Assembly (NCBI RefSeq): GCF_947179515.1
Contig: NC_067473.1
Span: 79,400,626-79,464,625, forward strand
Origin: Apodemus sylvaticus
Lineage: Eukaryota; Chordata; Mammalia; Rodentia; Muridae
Direction: 5' to 3'
DNA length: 64,000 bases
How positions within the stretch are numbered: position 1 is the first letter of the stretch; the number at the start of each line of letters is the position of its first letter. Of the stretch, positions 22,792 to 34,710 are shown one piece after another. The position numbers and the translations under genes were made by a program. The notes below the pieces were generated by a model that saw only the letters and a list, made by a program, of their open reading frames with translations, was not told where the DNA came from and made no database searches.

Positions 22792-23061
22792 GTGATGGCA
22801 CGCACATGTGTGTAATTCAAGTACTAGGGGGAGTGGTGGCTCTCCATGCTCACTGGCCAGCCCGCCTGATTGACAAACTCTAGGCCAATGAGAAACATTG
22901 CTTCAAAAAGAGGGGAGGAAGAAGGAAGGGAGAGAGGGGGGAGGGAAAAAAAGGAAAAAAGAAATGGGTAGTGCCTGAAGAATAGATACCTGAGGTTGTC
23001 CTCTGGTCTCCACATGCACATGCGTGTATGTACACACACACACACAGACACATGGACACAC

Positions 23062-23096
<35 letters not shown>

Positions 23097-23130
23097 AACG
23101 GACAAACGGACAGACGGACAGACAAACAGA
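22792..23130 (+). mobile_element. B4/RSINE1-type SINE with purine and CA/GGACA expansions
   Basis: 5' part 'gtgatggcacgcacatgtgt', 'ctaggccaatgagaaacatt', then a purine insert (22905-22960), then 'ctgaggttgtcctctggtct' and 'ccacatgcacatgcgtgt'. A long CA tail (23032-23092) passes into GGACA/GACA units to 23130. Confidence 0.7.
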
Positions 23131-23337
23131 TGAGGAAGGAGCATTCTTTTAAGTGCTGAGATGAATAATGACCCAGGAATAAAACATTTCAGAAGAGGGA
23201 GAACTAGTATCAAAAGCCTCAAAATAGAGCCAGATTCTGCAGCTGTTCAGAAAGCAAATCTGGACGCGTGAGATACATGGAAGTTTCTAGACTAACACTA
23301 GGACAGTGCTATCATTCATGTCTCTATTTAGCCCTTT

Positions 23338-23540
23338 TTATTTTTGAGATCTCACGCTGGCTCCAAATTCCCTTTGTTAAGAAGAATGACCTTGAACTTC
23401 TGCTTCTCCATTTCTACCTCCTGGGTATTGGGATGGCAACCCCGTGTCACAATAACCCAGTTTATGCAGTGCCAAGGTTCAGACGCAGGGCTTCAGGCAC
23501 GCAGGGCAAACACTACCCACCTGAGCTAGATCCCAGCCTC
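23338..23540 (-). mobile_element. Composite ID/B1-type SINE (B4 or ID_B1)
   Basis: On the plus strand a B1-like antisense part ('tttgagatctcacgctggct', 'gaccttgaacttctgcttct', 'cctcctgggtattgggatgg') is followed by an ID-like antisense part ('cgcagggcttcaggcacgca', 'gggcaaacactacccacctg', 'agctagatcccagcct'). The 3' order identifies an antisense composite SINE. Confidence 0.75.
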
Positions 23541-24580
23541 ATACCTGTATTTAGTGCACCCAGACGGGTCACTGGCAGGGTGGGAGGGAGTCGGGAGCTG
23601 AGACCCAGCTATTTGATGTTCAGTGAATGTGTCCTCATTCTGTGAGTTGTGGCTGGAGTAGAATACCCAGCACAGCGGACCATGAGCTCAGTGGTCAGCT
23701 GTTTCTCCTGGATGCCCTATACTCCTTAGGAAGTGTCTCCTCTTGCCCACACCACATGCTGAGGGATTTGGTGGAACAATCTTGGTGGCAACCTCTGAAC
23801 TATGGGTTTGTGCCCCTAGCAAGGGCTTTGTTCCATTAAGAGAGCGGATGGCTGCTCCTCACTACACACTAAATTCATGTGTGACTTTTGTGGAAGTTAG
23901 GCCCCGTTCTTCCTCTGAGCCCCATGTTCCCAGAAATGACTCAGACTCCAAATACATTTACAAACACCTTTAACATATAGCTAGGCTCTACTCTGGCTGG
24001 ATCTAACTTAAAATATCCCACTCATCTTAACCTACATTCTGCCACATGACTGGCTGCCTGCACACAGATACCATGCCTCCTTCTCCTTCACATCTTCCCA
24101 GGCCAATCTCTTCATGCCCGGCTCGATCCCAGAATTCTTTCTCCTCCCAGATGTCCCACCTTCTATTTCCTGCCTAAGCCATAGGCCATAGGCCATAGGC
24201 TTTCTAATTGACAGGTGATCTATCCATACAATACACAAGATATTCTCTCTACAGTCTCATATATATTTGCACAGTAGCTGCCACTCAATAAATAAAACCA
24301 ATTTGAAATACTTGGCTCAAGAGCAGAATCGTGGATTCCTACACAGGAAAAATCTTGGGAATACTTGCAAGGATACGCATGCTATTTGTTCTCATAGATT
24401 TTAAAATTATTATTGCCATTTAAGGTGTTTTCCTTAATATTACCAGACAAATCTATTCCATACAAGTGGCAGCAGAGGGCGCTCATCGTACAGGTCAGTT
24501 TTCATGTGTGCTCTGGAAAACACTTGGCTAAAATGCTAGTGTATATTAAGCTAATGGCTTCAGGATTAGACAATGGAAGA
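23541..24580. other. Unassigned
   Basis: About 1 kb without recognised repeats apart from a short 'ggccatag' tandem at 24179-24200. Confidence 0.4.
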
Positions 24581-24582
24581 GG

Positions 24583-24715
24583 AAATAAATGATAGATGAT
24601 GGTCAATAGATAGATGATGGATAGATTATAAAATACAGACAATGGCAGTATAGATAGATGATACATTGATGGATACATACATACGTACATACTAGATAGA
24701 TACATAGACAAATAT
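24583..24715. repeat. (GATA)n / GATG imperfect array
   Basis: GATA, GATG and ATAC-type tetranucleotides over about 130 bp, heavily interrupted. Confidence 0.8.
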
Positions 24716-24946
24716 TGTTCCCTTGAGTAATTTTCACTCCCTCCCACCTCCCAGCACACCAGTTTCTCATTTCTTTATAGAAACGTTCCATTCTTAATTG
24801 GGAAGGCTCAGTACAGCCTCCAATCCCTCCAATGCACATACGTTCTCCTGGGATCCCTTCTGAAGGCTGCACCATTTTGGGTGCATGCCCCTTGAAGGAG
24901 GACACTCTTCCTAAAATACCTTTAGCTCTCCCTGTGAACAGCACTC

Positions 24947-25193
24947 TGTTTTAGTCAGGGTTACTATTGCTGTGATGAAACAAGATGTCCAAAAGCAACA
25001 TGAAGAGGAAAAAATGTATTTGGCTTACACCTACATCATTGTTCATCATTGAAGAAAGCAAGGATGGGAATCTGGAGACGGGAGCTGATGTAGGGAGGGC
25101 CTCTCACAGAACCAATCTTGGTCACCTCTGGAACACAGCTTCTGTCTGCTGACTCTCAGGAAACACTTCCCAGAAGATTTCACCTCAGTGATG

Positions 25194-25273
<80 letters not shown>

Positions 25274-25645
25274 CACCACTAATTTCTTAGCTCCAGCTAA
25301 CCAGCACCAATTGTCCCAGTAATGCAAAGGTTTAACCAGAGTGGTGCTGGTCTTTTATTCACAGCTGACTCTTCAGCCCTAGCTGACCAGAACCATAGAA
25401 TTCAAATATGCTTTGCCCCTGATAGTCTTCAAGTAACTCTCAAATTTCCCTCTGGAATGTGGCAAGCCAGGCCTCTGCCCTTCTCCCTACACCATTTCCT
25501 TCCAAGCTCCTAAAGAACAGCTCACCAAGCTTTGAACACAAAACGAATTTTCTCTCCCAAAGTTCCAAAGCCCTTCCACAATCCTCTCCAAACCAACATC
25601 ATCAGGCCTTTCACAGTGATATCCCACTCCTGTCATAGGTGCACC
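24947..25645 (-). mobile_element. Rodent MaLR/ERV-type repeat (antisense)
   Basis: Starts with 'tgttttagtcagggttacta', 'ttgctgtgatgaaacaagat' and 'atgtatttggcttacacct', the antisense 3' end of a MaLR-type LTR as at 44660 and 58644. It continues into less conserved sequence, is interrupted by a 75-bp TC tract, and resumes with 'taatcaccactaatttctta', 'gctccagctaaccagcacca' and 'attgtcccagtaatg'. I recall these as one rodent repeat consensus but cannot name the family. Confidence 0.5.
25194..25268. repeat. (TC)n microsatellite
   Basis: About 37 uninterrupted TC units, one of the longest pure dinucleotide tracts here. Confidence 0.97.
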
Positions 25646-27119
25646 AACCTTTAAGCAATTGAACCTGTAGATAATGGCTCAACATCGCCTCCACGGCTAC
25701 ACAAAAATCCCTGACCCAAAAGGACCCAGAAAAGCCTCTTCTCAATTCCTACCCTATTGAAGTGGAGGTAATAAATGTGTATCCTTCAAGGCACTGGGTG
25801 TGGGGTAACTGACAACTCCGTCCTGACTATGGGGCAATAGAAACTAATTCTCTTTTCACGGATCCTGACAGCACAGTTGACACGGATGTCTGTGGTGTCA
25901 CACGCTTGTGATGAGAGCTATCCAATGGCTCATCAATTTTAGCACGTATCTCAAGTTCTTCCCCAAATAATCAGCCTTGGAAACACAGCGTACCTTCCCT
26001 GTGGGCCCTGAAACACAGTGTACCCTCCCAGTGTGCAAAGATACCTTTACCAGACAAAAGACAGCATAGCTGAGGAAACTTGAGTCTCTCCAAAGGAACT
26101 ATAGAGTTGTGCATTATATGGGACAAACCTACACTAAAAATATGTCTTGGCACATACAGATTCTGTTGTTTATCTGAAATTCATACTTAACAGGGCCATC
26201 GTGTGCTTTTCATTACTAAGTCTGGCAACCCTGCAGATGTGAGCTGCTTTCTCTCAGCTCCCACACATTCCCAGCTGGATTGTTGAAACTCCCTTGGTTA
26301 GCTCCCAGCCCTACAACCCTGAAATCAGCCCTCCTAGAAAGGCTGTGCTGCCTCTGCCACTTTGGATAGAACAGATTTGCCTGCTGCAAGCTCCTCCCCA
26401 AACCTGTCCAACCCCATCCTGCAATTACATATTCATGGCAGACACGTTCCAAGATGCCTGCAAGTGCCTGCAACTAAATGCTCTTTATGTGTCATGCTTT
26501 TCCCACAGACGTAAAGCTTGATAAACACGAGCACATGAATTAGGAGGTATTTAACATCAACAAGTAATAAAACAGAACAAGAATATGGTAATAAAATTCA
26601 TATGAATGTTCTTTCTGTGTGGGGTTAGTAAGAAGACTGACTTCTTCTGGTTGTATATCACTGTAGGCAGATGAGAACACAATAAGCAAACCTCAGATAG
26701 AATGAGATTGTTGTATTGCTGTATTGATTGGTTATCTTCTCTCTTAGATCCAGAAGTTTGCCCCAGACAGCTTCCAATCCCAAACCATTTCATTATAATT
26801 TATGATTACTGGACATTTGTGAAAAGCTACTCACAGGTCTAAAATGTGTCATATATATAACTCACAAGCCTTCATATACGCTAGAAGGAAGAACTATCAG
26901 TGTACTACAAATGGTGGCTGCCTTCTTCAGTTTTACATCCCACACACCAATTCAACCCGCAGCAGCCCTGACCTTGGGTGGTCTTTTTGTATCACGAGTC
27001 CATAATAGACAACACAAATAGGTCAGAATAAGGGGCTTGCACCAATGTCCAAGAGTAATCAAAATCTATTCTTTTAGAACATTTACATCTCAAGGTCCAG
27101 AAAGCTCTGGGAAGCAAGC
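25646..27119. other. Unassigned
   Basis: About 1.5 kb, no recognised gene or repeat. An approximate 25-bp duplication around the word 'aacacag[ct]gtacc' occurs at 25980-26035. Confidence 0.4.
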
Positions 27120-27297
27120 CAGTAAACAATACTCCTACTTAGTCTCTGTTCAGCCTATGTCCCCAGGTTTCTGCTTGAGTTACTGTCCTGACTTTGCTTT
27201 ATAATGAACAACAAGATGAAATAAACTTCTCTACTCCCCAGGTCATTTTTGGCCATGGCATTTAACACAGAAACAGAAACCTAAATAGAACAATATC
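27120..27297 (+). mobile_element. 3' half of a MaLR-type LTR
   Basis: Contains 'ctgcttgagttactgtcctg', 'gatgaaataaacttctctac' (position of the LTR polyadenylation signal), 'gtcatttttggccatggca' and terminal 'aacctaaatagaaca'. These are in the same order as sense MaLR LTR 3' ends. Confidence 0.65.
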
Positions 27298-28065
27298 ATG
27301 GCTCTAATATCACGCCATTATTGTAAGTGTACTGTCCTCTGATGGGGGAGATACAGGGCCTCTGCATTCGAGATAAAGCTACATCCTGAACACGAATCCC
27401 TTCATGTTATGACAAGTGCTTTAGCAATTTGTCAAGATCAGCATATATGTGGTTTGCCTCCTTACCAAGAAAAGTGAGTTTGCACATTAGAGTACTGTTT
27501 CTATTTGACTTTCCAACCTCCCATGAAGAAGGAGAGTAAGACAGTCCGACAAAGGAAGCCATCAAGTGCCACACCAACCCCAGAAGAATCTGTGTGACAA
27601 GTTCCATAGACTGAGGCATTGGACTTCAAAAGAAGGAGGCCTCCTGGAACCAGTTGTGGAACTCTGGGCCAGAGAAAACATATTGAGCCATAGTTCTCAT
27701 GGCAATTTTTCTGTTTTGTTCTCTTTCATTTCTTTACTTAGTTACAGGTTCCTGGTAGCCTAGACTATAATCTTAAGCAAGAACAATGGGTATGAAACCA
27801 TCCCTTGAGATGGGGTCATTAACATGACCTTAACTCCAGGGAAGCCAATGCTTTATTTTTTAATCATTTACAAAATTATTATGATAAATATAAGCTTTCC
27901 CAACAATAAAATTTCATATGGCTACACGTGTGTCACTGGAGGTGGGGTTTGATATATGGTAAAGAAAGCCTTAATTAGAAAGAATTAAAATAGTTTAAGT
28001 TTATGCGTCGAAGATTTATAAAAACTCAGGCATTAGATGTTAAACAATAACTGACCATATGGGGC
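27298..28065. other. Unassigned
   Basis: About 770 bp without recognisable features. Confidence 0.4.
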
Positions 28066-28104
28066 TGGAAAGTTAGCTCAGCGGTTAAGAGCACTGACCA
28101 TAAA
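28066..28104 (+). mobile_element. 5' end only of a B2/B3-type SINE
   Basis: 'ggggctggaaagttagctca' and 'gcggttaagagcactgac' are the tRNA-related head of a B2/B3 SINE including the polymerase III A box. The rest of the element (B box, body, tail) is missing, so it is 3'-truncated. Confidence 0.75.
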
Positions 28105-28329
28105 GATTTATTAACCTGCTCTTGGAAATATGTCACTAGCCTTGCACAACCATCCTATAGAATACATTTTTAAAAATTGTTACATATTGATGATCTATAT
28201 TATTAATAATGACGTTACCTGTTCTGTTTGTGATTTACTGAACATGTAGTTTCAGAGTTGTAATATTTGGATGATTTTTGTATTTTACTGTGCCAAATGA
28301 TTTTTGTTGGTATTCATGATTGTTTCACT

Positions 28330-28510
28330 GGATACAGTTTCTAAGAGTTGTAATGTTTGGTTTAATGTATAAAATTCCCTGCTTGAGAGCTGCAAAATAC
28401 ACTCAGATTCAAACTGCCTCTGTGTTTGTTTCTGTTTGTCACCACCAAATCCGTACCCACCTGGACTTGGAGTACCCTCATCCCAGGGCCACCCCCCCTA
28501 CCTGACTGGG
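28330..28510 (+). mobile_element. Possible ERV LTR U3-R-U5 fragment
   Basis: A 'tataaaattccctgcttgag' element is followed by 'agattcaaactgcctctgtg' and 'cacctggacttggagtaccc'. The arrangement resembles the polyadenylation and U5 region of a murine beta-type ERV LTR. No family could be named and no proviral genes are nearby. Confidence 0.3.
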
Positions 28511-28965
28511 GTGGTCCATGGCAACCAAGCTAAGCTCCAGCTGTGTCACCATCACTTGCATTTTGTCCATCATTTCAGGTCGCACAATTGTGCCTGTCAT
28601 CCTGGCAAGGAGGCACAGCACAGCAAACACGTAATTGCATGGTTAGGATCCAGCCCTGGGCATAAAGTAACCCTGGCGTCCCAGTCTACTACTGTCCTTG
28701 GCTAGAGTGCCTGGGTTTTCATATGTATTTGTCTTTGAGATTTTCATTCATGTATAGAATAAAATGTGATCCTATCTACCCCCATGTCCTCCTCTAGACC
28801 CCCATATCTCCCCAAAGCACTTCCCTCATGTCATGGTCTTCTTTTCTGAGGGCAGGGGAGATAGCCACGAATTACAGAAACTGCTGTTCATAATGTGAGT
28901 CTGCATTGCCAGGACTCCTCCTCAGCAGACAAACTGTACTGTTCTCTACAGAAAAAATCCCAAAG
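28511..28965. other. Unassigned
   Basis: About 450 bp, nothing recognised. Confidence 0.4.
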
Positions 28966-28973
28966 AGACAGAG

Positions 28974-29043
<70 letters not shown>

Positions 29044-29215
29044 GAGAGAGACAGAGAGACAGAGAGACAGAGAGACAGAGACAGGAGAGAGAGAGAGAGG
29101 GAGGAGAGGAGAGAGAGGGCGAGGGAGAGCGAAAGAGAGGAGGGAGGGAGGAAGAAGGGAGGGAGGAAGGAAGGGAGGGAGGAAAGAAGGAAGGAATGAA
29201 AAGAGAAGAAAGAGG
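28966..29215. repeat. (GA)n and complex purine array
   Basis: A pure GA run (about 28979-29038), then GACAGA units, then GGGA/GGAA/GAAGG motifs to 29215: 250 bp nearly all purine. The resulting Arg/Glu-rich frame of 146 codons is not a gene. Confidence 0.95.
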
Positions 29216-30065
29216 GATGAGTTGAGGGCTGGAGGAAGGGATGGTGTTGGGGCCGCAGTTCAGCAGAGAAGGAGGGAGAACAGAGCTTCTTGGGTCGTTT
29301 GCTCTTTTATAACCTACTACTTTTATGAGAAATAATTTACTCTAGGAGACTAATATTTGTCTTTTCCTAAGACACCTCTGCTAGTGTCCTACTTACTTTT
29401 CACTAGGCCCTACTTCTTAAAGGTCACACCAATTTTTGAAACCTGCACACTAGAGATGAGGCAGCCAGCACATAACCTTGTAGAGGCTGCAATGAAGCCA
29501 TATTCTAACCGCAAAACCCCTGGTAAGTGATGCTATTAGAGTTCATCATAGTTTCAGAGTTCTTAGATACAGGAAACCGCACCCAGCACCCAGTAGCCCA
29601 TCTCACTTACAAAGTGCGTCTGCTTCAGAACCCTCCCCTTGCCCAGGTCAGACTCCAAGTCCTCTGGGAGTGGATACAGGACCTGCAGAAGTGTTGCCCT
29701 ACTCATTTTTCGGTTGCTTCTTTGGCCCACTCTGTTGCCTTTCTGCCATAATCATACAGTAGAACATCCCTAAGGCTGATACCATTGGATAGTTCATAGC
29801 AAACGCAGCTAATCTATGAAGGTGAAAGATCAGGCAAGAGCCTGCTAGCATGACCAGCCCCTTCTGCTTGACCAGATTCATGCATGGCTCAAAGGTGGTC
29901 CATGAGTCACCATCTCCTTCCCAACCTCCACCTTTCTCATCCCACATTCTTTCCCACTCCTTCATCCAGCTGGGGTTGCCATAGTTACTGAATGAAAATA
30001 CCGTTAATACAGAAAAACCAGTTCAGTTTGTATTTCTGAATAACAATGATTAAGTTTTATGAATA
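29216..30065. other. Unassigned
   Basis: About 850 bp without recognised repeat or coding signal. Confidence 0.4.
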
Positions 30066-30459
30066 TGGTTATTTAAATAGGTATACCGCCCCCCCTCCCC
30101 ACAGACTCCTGTGTTTAAATGCTTAGCCCATAGGGAGTGGCACTATTAAGAGGTGTGGCCTTTTTAGAGTAGGTATGGCCTGTGGAAAAAGTGCCCTATG
30201 AGGGCCAGCTTTGAGGCCTCCTACGCTCAAGCTCCACCCAGTGTAGCACACTGTATCCTTTTGCTGCCTGTGGATCAAGATGTAGAACTCTCAGCTCCTT
30301 CTCCAGCACCATGTCTGCCTGCATGCTGCCAGGCTTCCCATCATGACAACAGTGGACTAAACCTCTGAACTGTAAGCCAGCCCCAGTTACATGTTTTCTT
30401 TTATAAGAGTTGCCATGGTCATGGTGTCTCTTCACAGCAATAAAACCCTAACTAAAGCA
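30066..30459 (+). mobile_element. Solo rodent MaLR-type LTR, near full length
   Basis: Full consensus order: 'taaataggtatacc', 'gcccatagggagtggcacta', 'ttaagaggtgtggccttttt', 'ctcaagctccacccagtgta', 'gatgtagaactctcagctcc', 'agcaccatgtctgcctgcat', 'ctctgaactgtaagccagc' and 'gtctcttcacagcaataaaa', with terminal 'ccctaactaaagca'. It is about 394 bp with TG...CA ends. No internal retroviral sequence adjoins it, so it is a solo LTR. Related LTRs of this group act as oocyte promoters in mouse; nothing here shows activity. Confidence 0.85.
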
Positions 30460-30843
30460 ATGGGTTATCAGTCATTCAAGTTTTTGAAAATCTGGTACTG
30501 CTACACTAAGCCATCGTGAGTACAGGAGTTTTCAGACTTCCCAAACAGGATAACAGCAATTCTACCTCACCTGAACAAGAGGCCAAGAGACTTGCTTTCA
30601 TTGAAACTATATCTATTAAGCCAAATTCAAAGTACATTTCCTGGCAATTAACACCACAAGACACTTGCATGTTAGAGATTTGTTCTCAGATTTGTGAAGT
30701 TGCATTATCTTTAACTCCAAACACTTCCATCTTGACTTACATAGTATTAATATCTGATTGGTCCTATCTCCATCTGTGTAATATTATCACAACACACACA
30801 CACATGTGCACATATGAAATCCTTGCTTTTTGTATAACTTAAC

Positions 30844-30846
<3 letters not shown>

Positions 30847-30894
<48 letters not shown>
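30847..30894. repeat. (TA)n microsatellite
   Basis: About 24 uninterrupted TA units; self-complementary, so a cruciform and replication-stall candidate. Confidence 0.97.
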
Positions 30895-30895
<1 letters not shown>

Positions 30896-33530
30896 TCAGT
30901 AATTTAAATGTCTAAAGTTATTAGGATAACAATGTTGATGTCAGTCACGTCTGCAAACTTGAGATAGTTTGTTTTCTTAAGTGTTTTGTAATTGGTTATT
31001 TGACCTCCTACTCAATAGCTGGTTGTTGTCATTCCAGCAAGCAATCAGTCAACGTTCATCTCAGCAGCTGAGAAAGCACCATGAAAAGCAAATTCACCCC
31101 CACAGAGTCCAAGTTGGACCCTGCCAAGCTGCGACAGTCAATTGTTCAATGTTGTTTGTTTGTTTGTTTGTTTGTTTGTTTGTTTGCATGTGCAAGTACT
31201 GGAAAATTTTGTGAAGAGTTAGTCTGTCCAGAAGGAATTGTTGCTTTTTTGCTACAGCTGCACAGTCTGAAAGTGTGACATTTAATTCCTTGCTATGCAG
31301 TTTTCTAGATGTTAAAGGTGGCCTCTGATTATACATGTGGTCGACATCTCCATGTATCCATAACATAAATGGGGATAAAAACATTTTCTTTTGTCTCCTT
31401 TTTCTGTGAATGAATTTTTTCGAATCACCTCTTTTACCTGGCAGAACCGCGATTGGAGGATCCAGGCTTAATACAGGTTACAGCCCCAAATATGTCCTTC
31501 AAATGTCTGCTGACGCTCAGAGTTCTGGGTCTCTGTGATTGGAAAAGCTTCCAGTTCAGTACAATGTCATCAGTAACTTATTGTACTATTTCTTGTCTCC
31601 TTTCCCAAGAACGATTTCCATAATTTTTGCAAACTGTGCACATAAAATTATGCATTCAGCCAAGATTTCTCGGTGTTTCATAAAGAGGAGACATTCAGAA
31701 TGCCTGCTTACAATGTCACTGGAAACCAGAGCTCCAAATGGCGCTCTGTAATCCCCCCTTCAGAGGGTCCGACATCAACAAGGCAGTGAGTTCTTAAGTT
31801 TCTGATTGTTGAACTTTTCCATGATCCTGCATCCTTCTGCTCAAATAACACCTAAAAGCTGGCAATTTTCTGGACTGCTCTTTAGAAAACACTAGTTTTA
31901 ATAATAATAGTGCTACTGAGCAGACATCCTTGACATACCTGGAGGCTTGCCAAGGAAAGCTTTGCAAGCTAATTGTCTTTTGTCCGGTTTTGATCCCATG
32001 CAATCCCAGAAGGGCTGTGAACGGTCTCCCCCAGGCTGGCTGGAGCACAGAGCTAATGTTATCTCTCTTCACAGAAGGGAGAAGAGGAAACATCCTCCAC
32101 TCTAGCTCTTGTTTTTGTACCCAAAAGTTTCTGAGGTTTTATTATGCGTGAAAAACTTTCCAAACCCAGTGACATGTGATCAGTTTGGTGGAACGGTGGT
32201 GTAAAATCTGTCCTGCCATTTTTGAATAAGGAAACTTATTATATTTATTTTTAGACCATAACATGTCTTCTTTCTGACAGCTCAGGAACAGACAGCACTG
32301 ACACAGAGCCTCGCAGAGATTTACTTCTGACTGAAGGATGGAAGTTAAGGGAGCTTTCCCAAAGCTGAGAAAGTTTAAATGAGCTGCCCAAACAGAGCCC
32401 AGTCCCACACAGCAGCCCTGTGTCGTGACCTGGGAAACTTGCTTTACTGAAAAAGCTTTCTGCACTAGTTAAAGCACAGGTGTTCAGCAGGGGTGCTCCA
32501 AATTGTGGCATTGCATAGTTAGGGAAATCCACTAGGACAGTATGTTTAGAAATCAAATGAATATAACATGGCAGTAGAATGTATAGTAATTTAATGTTAA
32601 AACTAAAATATATACAGGAAGCAAATAGGGAATTCAAGATTTTGCTAGTACATTTTGCTGTTGTTGTTGTTGTTGTGGTGGTGGTGGTGTTGTTTGGCTA
32701 GAGTGAAATATACCTGAAGGTCAGGACGTGAACTGGAGGTCTATCCACCTCTGAATTCTGCCTTTGAAAATCCCTTTTTGTAGTTGGGTCGAAGATTCAC
32801 CTTATTTAGCTTTAAGGGGAAAGAAAAATATACACCAAAGAACAACCAATGAAAAGCCAATCAGCAGACCACTGAAAGTGTACTGAATAGCTCCTCCCTG
32901 TAAGGGATTCAAAGAAGCAGGGTTCCCCCACCCCAGGAGATGTTTCCAAAACTTGTCTGAGAAGTAAGATACATATGTATGAAAATGGAGAAACCAGGAC
33001 CTCTCCACCGTCTCTGGTACTGGTGTGATGCTCTCTGATAAGGCACCATGTTGACACCTGGATGAATTGTCTCTGCAGGTATAGGCAAAGTCAAACTTTT
33101 GGTACAAATAAAAAGCAAAAAATTTTAAGAGTATGATTCCCAAATCACTGAAGATAACAGCAGTGATGCTTCTAGAAATGAGCCTCTTTGTCTTCCTGAA
33201 ATTTCCATTTGAAGCAGCCAACCCAGCCACCTGAACAATGTCCTTTCTTTGTCAGAAAACCAGAGGTACAGGTCTGGTGATGATAGGCAGATATGTATTA
33301 GGTATATGTTGCCTTTGGGTTTGGCGAGAGGACCACACTCCTATCCTGACTCTTGCTCTTTAAAATGTCCTTTGACATTGCAACTCCGCATACACCAACA
33401 GCAGAAGTGGGAATGTTTCACAAGGAAACAGGACATCCTCGGAAGGGTAAAAGTTCAGGAATTGTGAGGCAGCCTGACTGCACTTACTGAATTACATCTT
33501 TGTGTGTTTCATCAGAGATCCAGGCAGTAA
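30895..33530. other. Unassigned, mostly unique sequence
   Basis: About 2.6 kb nearly free of recognised transposons. It holds a (GTTT)n tract at 31152-31187 and a (TTG)n/(TGG)n tract at 32657-32694. Frames of 107-142 codons on the minus strand (32142-32637, 32802-33230) have no recognisable domain. Confidence 0.5.
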
Positions 33531-33611
33531 AGGTCTTCAGTATCTCCTGAGAAGAGAAAAACATATGTAAAGTATACGACTCAGCTGGATTCTAGGGAAT
33601 ACCTGAAGGCA

Positions 33612-33664
<53 letters not shown>

Positions 33665-33674
33665 TCTTCAGTAT
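33531..33674 (+). mobile_element. Small retroposed sequence with A45 tail and perfect 13-bp TSD
   Basis: The 13-mer 'aggtcttcagtat' occurs at 33531-33543 and again at 33662-33674. Between the copies are a 72-bp body (33544-33615, beginning 'ctcctgagaagagaaaaaca' and ending 'tgaaggcaggtt') and an uninterrupted run of 45 A (33616-33660) plus one G. Flanking duplication and poly(A) are the signature of L1-mediated retrotransposition. The body matches no B1, B2, B4, ID, 4.5S, 7SK, Y or L1 3' sequence I know. It may be the 3' tip of an mRNA (no AATAAA seen) or a small RNA. The uninterrupted tail indicates a young insertion. Confidence 0.8.
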
Positions 33675-34662
33675 AAAGTCATGAGAAGGGCACAGCAAGT
33701 GAATGAAGGCAGACAGAGCCCTCTGTGTTCCACATTCACAGATTCAAGTAAACATGGGCTCAAAATGGTGTGGAGGGTGTTGGGATACAATGGTAGCAAA
33801 CGTATACAGCGTTTTCTATGTATAATTATCTCTAAACAGCAGTTTACATCACCTTTCCATTGTGCTTAATATAAGCACTCTAGAGGTGATGTAAAGTATA
33901 AAAGTGAAGGTTCTAGTTTATATACAACACTACACACGTTTTACATAAAGGACTGGAGTATCCACAGATTTGAACACCCATGGAATTCCTGGGGCCAGTC
34001 CTCCCACAGATACCAAAAATCAACCTACCACATCGTACGAGCCAGGAGGCAGGCTCACTTTGGCTAAGCTACAGTGACCAGCAAGGAGAAGCATCAAGTC
34101 CCCATCCCAATTCACTGTTCTCTCCCCATCCATGAAGAAAGGCTATGATCCCGGGCACACTGCACATTCATAGCTAGAGAGGAGGCTGGGCTAGACCTCT
34201 TTGTGCTTCTATCTTTTTACAACGCAAATATGAGAACAGCTTAATCCCACATATGGAGTAACTAGTGCAGTGTAGGTATGTGCCAAAAGAATTTATTAAA
34301 ATACACAGGTATTCAGCATGTGACAATCTATGTGACATTGAGATCAATTTCCCTGATCCCAAGGGAAATTAGCCAAGTCAGACTTGAGTTAGCCAAGTCA
34401 GAGATGTCTCATTCTCAGTCTTCATGAGTCTTGGGGGTTATGACCCCAGCCTGCCTCTTTGCTGAGCCATTATAATGATGGACATTTTTTCCCATGGGAT
34501 TTGCAGCATTTCTTACCCCTGTGGAACAAAGCACCAATTTCATATACTAGGATTTTTTTTTCATGTGATGCCATGGCCCTTTATGGTGGTTTTATAACTG
34601 ACCATATTACATTTAAACATACATTCAAAAGGGCACTATGAATATGAGAACTGCTTGGACCT
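33675..34662. other. Unassigned
   Basis: About 1 kb, no recognised repeat. A short imperfect duplication of 'ttagccaagtcaga' occurs at 34369-34402. Confidence 0.4.

Positions 34663-34709
<47 letters not shown>
34663..34709. repeat. (TG)n microsatellite
   Basis: About 23 uninterrupted TG units. Confidence 0.97.

Positions 34710-34710
<1 letters not shown>

Noticed and set aside
28066..28104. tRNA gene considered because of tRNA-like A box
   Set aside because: No B box, no cloverleaf and no 3' half; it matches the B2/B3 SINE head.
33531..33674. Interpretation of the A45 tail as merely a simple repeat
   Set aside because: The perfect 13-bp duplication around body plus tail shows it is part of a retroposed insertion.
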